DNA of 7,671 nt from an uncultured Porphyromonadaceae bacterium (GTDB lineage Bacteria > Bacteroidota > Bacteroidia > Bacteroidales > Muribaculaceae): contig CAJJOX010000101.1 in assembly GCA_905193485.1 (NCBI GenBank), positions 1-7,671 on the forward strand, written 5' to 3'. Shown here piece after piece: positions 5,168 through 7,671 of the stretch. The notes beneath the pieces are model-generated. The model ran no database searches. It was not told the DNA's origin and worked only from the letters and a program-made list of their open reading frames with translations. A program made the translations under genes and the position numbers. How positions within the stretch are numbered: the stretch's first letter is position 1; each line of letters starts with the position of its first letter.

Positions 5168-7671
5168 ATGCGTAAAAAGTTGCTGCTCCTTATATCCGGC
5201 CTGCTGATGGCTTCATCCCTCGCTGTCAGCGCCCAGGCTCCGGCCGACACCGTATTCACTCCCAACGTCATATTCACCGGCATCCCGCGCACTTACCAGA
5301 TCGCCGACATCAAGGTGGAAGGCGCCGACAACTACGACGATTTCATCATCATCGGATACTCCGGCCTCAAGAAAGGCGAATGGCTTGAAATTCCCGGCGC
5401 CGAACTCACCGCCGCCGCCAAGCGCCTCTGGCGCCAGACTCTGTTCAGCAACGTCCAGATACTCGTCGACAAGACCGCCGGCGACCAGGCATGGATAACC
5501 CTCAGACTGCGCGAACAGCCCCGGATTTCCGAGATAAACTATTACGGCGTCAAAAAAGGCGAACGCGACGACCTCCAGGAGCGTCTGCAATTTCACAAAG
5601 GCAACCAGATCACGCAAAACATCATAAACCGCGCCGAAGCTATAATCCGCAAATACTTCGCCGACAAAGGATTCGGCAATGCCGAAGTCAAAATAACCCT
5701 GCGTGAGGACCTTTCGGCCAAAAACGAAATGATTGTCGACATAAACGTCAGCAAAAATTCCAAAGTAAAAGTACACAAAATCTACATCGACGGAAATGTG
5801 GTGATGAGCGACAACGCCATCCAGCGCACGATGAAGAAAACCAACGAAAAAGGCAAACTCCTCAACTTATTCAAACAAAAGAAATTCGTTGAAAGCGACT
5901 ACCACGACGACCTCCGACGCATCATCGAGAAATACAACGAAAAAGGCTACCGCGACGCTAAGATTGTGGCCGACAGCGTAGTGCCCTACGATGAAAACAA
6001 CGTTGACGTCTACATCACGATCGACGAAGGCAAAAAATATTACATCAACGACATCTCCTGGGTCGGCAACACCGTCTTCCCCACCGAGCTCCTTAACGAC
6101 ATCCTCGGCATAAAATCAGGTGACGTCTACAACCAGAAGCTACTCTCCAAACGCACCACCGACGACGATGACGCCGTGGCCAACCTCTACATGAACCGGG
6201 GCTACCTCTTCTACAACCTCGTGCCGATCGAACGCAACGTCAACGGCGACTCCATCGACCTTGAGATGCGAATGGTCGAAGGTCCGCAGGCCAGAATCAA
6301 CAATGTCGTGATCAACGGCAACGACCGCCTCTACGAAAAGGTGATACGCCGTGAACTTCGCGTCAAACCGGGTGAACTGTTCAGCAAGGACGACCTCATG
6401 CGTTCGGCTCGCGAAATCGCGCAGACCGGACACTTCGACCCCGAAAACATGGACATCCGCCCCGAGCCTAACGAAGAAAACGGCACCGTCGACATCATCT
6501 TCAACCTTACCTCGAAAGCCAACGACCAGATCGAATTCTCTCTCGGATGGGGTCAGACAGGCGTCATCGGCAAACTTGCCCTCAAATTCACCAACTTCTC
6601 CATCAAAAACCTGTTCCATCCAAGCTCCTACAAAGGCCTCATTCCACAAGGCGAAGGCCAGACATTCACCATATCCGCACAGACCAACGCACGCTACTAT
6701 CAGAGCTACGCGATATCATTCCTCGATCCATGGTTCGGCGGTAAACGGCCTAACTCGCTCTCCGTATCGGCCTACTACAGCCGTCAGACAGGCGTCAACT
6801 CATCATACTACAACAGCACATGGTCAAACCCCTGGCTCTATAACAACTACGGTTACGGATACAACTATGGCTACGGCTCCGACTACTATCAGAACTCCAT
6901 CAACAATGCCTACGACCCAAACAAAGTGCTCCAGATGGTAGGCGTCACCGTCGGATTCGGCAAACGACTCAGCTGGCCTGACGACTACTTCACTTTCCAG
7001 ACCGACCTCTCCTACAACTGGTATTATCTCAAAAACTGGGAATACCTCTACTATATGAACAACGGCACATCCAACTCGCTCGTGCTCGGCCTCACTCTGG
7101 CACGCAACTCGATCGACAACCCCATCTACACGCGCCGCGGTTCGCAGTTCTCACTCAGCCTCCAGCTCACGCCGCCCGCCTCGCTTTTCGGAAAGAAAAA
7201 CTGGCAGAAACTCTACGAGGAAAACACCACCGAATCGAAAAAACAGCTCTACAACTGGATCGAATACTGGAAACTCAAGTTCAAGTCACGCACCTACACT
7301 CCCCTCACCGACCCCAACAACCAATATACCCTCGTGCTCATGACCCGCGCCGACTTCGGCCTGCTCGGCAGCTACAACAAATGGCTCAAATCGCCGTTCG
7401 AAACATTCTATGTAGGCGGCGACGGCATGTCGGGATCATACACCTACGCGACCGAAACGATTGGTCTTCGCGGATACGACAACGGCGCCCTCACCCCGTG
7501 GGGACGTGAAGGATACGCCTACGCACGGCTCGGCATGGAACTCCACTTCCCCTTCCTGCTCCAGACATCGACGACCATCTATGGCCTCGCATTCGTCGAA
7601 GGCGGCAACGCCTGGACAAGAGTGGGCGACTTCAACCCATTCGACCTCAAACGCTCCGCCGGCGCCGGCCT
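5168..7671 (+). CDS. bamA: BamA, outer-membrane protein assembly factor; 3' end lies beyond the window
   Basis: BamA is the Omp85 barrel that folds and inserts outer-membrane proteins. The frame is open from the ATG at 5168 to the window edge, giving 834 codons. Against the roughly 870-880 residues usual in Bacteroidetes, about 40 are missing. A signal peptide (MRKKLLLLISGLLMASSLAV, cleavage near Ala22) is followed by five POTRA domains at about 45-118, 119-198, 200-290, 292-375 and 378-453, each with the beta-alpha-alpha-beta pattern. The barrel begins near 455 (EFSLGWGQ). The conserved lid-loop motif, usually VRGF/Y, is GLRGY at 766-770, with its Arg768 intact. Two long loops stand out: residues 543-586, rich in Tyr, Gly and Asn, and residues 669-700, rich in Lys, Glu and Trp. 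The gene lies six bases after uppS with an AT-rich spacer and no Shine-Dalgarno site. In many Bacteroidetes one or two ompH/skp-like periplasmic chaperone genes follow, but that part is outside the window. Confidence 0.96.
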   Translation, partial: MRKKLLLLISGLLMASSLAVSAQAPADTVFTPNVIFTGIPRTYQIADIKVEGADNYDDFIIIGYSGLKKGEWLEIPGAELTAAAKRLWRQTLFSNVQILVDKTAGDQAWITLRLREQPRISEINYYGVKKGERDDLQERLQFHKGNQITQNIINRAEAIIRKYFADKGFGNAEVKITLREDLSAKNEMIVDINVSKNSKVKVHKIYIDGNVVMSDNAIQRTMKKTNEKGKLLNLFKQKKFVESDYHDDLRRIIEKYNEKGYRDAKIVADSVVPYDENNVDVYITIDEGKKYYINDISWVGNTVFPTELLNDILGIKSGDVYNQKLLSKRTTDDDDAVANLYMNRGYLFYNLVPIERNVNGDSIDLEMRMVEGPQARINNVVINGNDRLYEKVIRRELRVKPGELFSKDDLMRSAREIAQTGHFDPENMDIRPEPNEENGTVDIIFNLTSKANDQIEFSLGWGQTGVIGKLALKFTNFSIKNLFHPSSYKGLIPQGEGQTFTISAQTNARYYQSYAISFLDPWFGGKRPNSLSVSAYYSRQTGVNSSYYNSTWSNPWLYNNYGYGYNYGYGSDYYQNSINNAYDPNKVLQMVGVTVGFGKRLSWPDDYFTFQTDLSYNWYYLKNWEYLYYMNNGTSNSLVLGLTLARNSIDNPIYTRRGSQFSLSLQLTPPASLFGKKNWQKLYEENTTESKKQLYNWIEYWKLKFKSRTYTPLTDPNNQYTLVLMTRADFGLLGSYNKWLKSPFETFYVGGDGMSGSYTYATETIGLRGYDNGALTPWGREGYAYARLGMELHFPFLLQTSTTIYGLAFVEGGNAWTRVGDFNPFDLKRSAGAG

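Noticed and set aside
5213..5776. A 187-residue open frame on the minus strand, antisense to bamA
   Set aside because: It lies wholly inside the POTRA-coding part of bamA, where high third-position GC keeps antisense frames open; the product has no recognisable domain and no promoter of its own.
6140..6649. A 169-residue open frame on the minus strand within bamA
   Set aside because: It is a codon-bias shadow of conserved POTRA and barrel sequence; its Val/Asp/Glu-rich composition is the complement of Asn/Ile/Thr/Val codons.
6351..6941. A 196-residue plus-strand frame inside bamA
   Set aside because: It is Thr/Ser/Pro-rich out-of-frame sequence; the bamA frame carries the POTRA5 and barrel motifs here.

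Overview
The window holds six same-strand protein genes with little non-coding sequence. It fits a GC-rich member of the Bacteroidales (Bacteroidota). The family Muribaculaceae is a reasonable guess, but the sequence alone cannot prove it. The reasons are: the long, plant-like form of IspG; starts without Shine-Dalgarno sites; a TAnnTTTG promoter element; a lipoprotein whose acidic residues directly follow the lipidated cysteine; and a run of an outer-membrane barrel protein, undecaprenyl diphosphate synthase and BamA, an order I recall from Bacteroidetes genomes. No RNA gene, mobile element, CRISPR array or phage feature was seen.

Region 1 (2-2013) is a metabolic pair. The 3' half of ispG (MEP isoprenoid pathway, [4Fe-4S] enzyme) runs directly into ribD (bifunctional riboflavin deaminase/reductase) with overlapping reading frames, so the two are probably co-transcribed and translationally coupled. 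Region 2 (2014-2163) is the only sizeable gap. It holds a nested inverted repeat that may end or attenuate ispG-ribD transcription, then a TAACTTTG -7 box flanked by a 6-bp inverted repeat just before the next gene.

Region 3 (2164-7671) is an envelope run: a surface-type lipoprotein with a predicted beta-propeller (DUF6242-like), a small outer-membrane beta-barrel protein (DUF6089-like), uppS, and bamA, which leaves the window before its stop. Gaps are 40, 60 and 6 bases, with no convincing internal promoter or terminator, so one transcript from about 2149 is plausible. IspG feeds isoprenoid precursors to UppS, which makes the lipid carrier for peptidoglycan and surface glycans. BamA would insert barrel proteins, including the DUF6089-like one.

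This is mostly conserved housekeeping sequence. I do not see a clear new biological system. The points most worth a second look are the lipoprotein next to the BAM genes, the cysteine-containing tail after the last strand of the small barrel protein, the Tyr/Gly/Asn-rich BamA loop, the altered reductase motif in RibD, and the two inverted repeats in the 2014-2163 gap.
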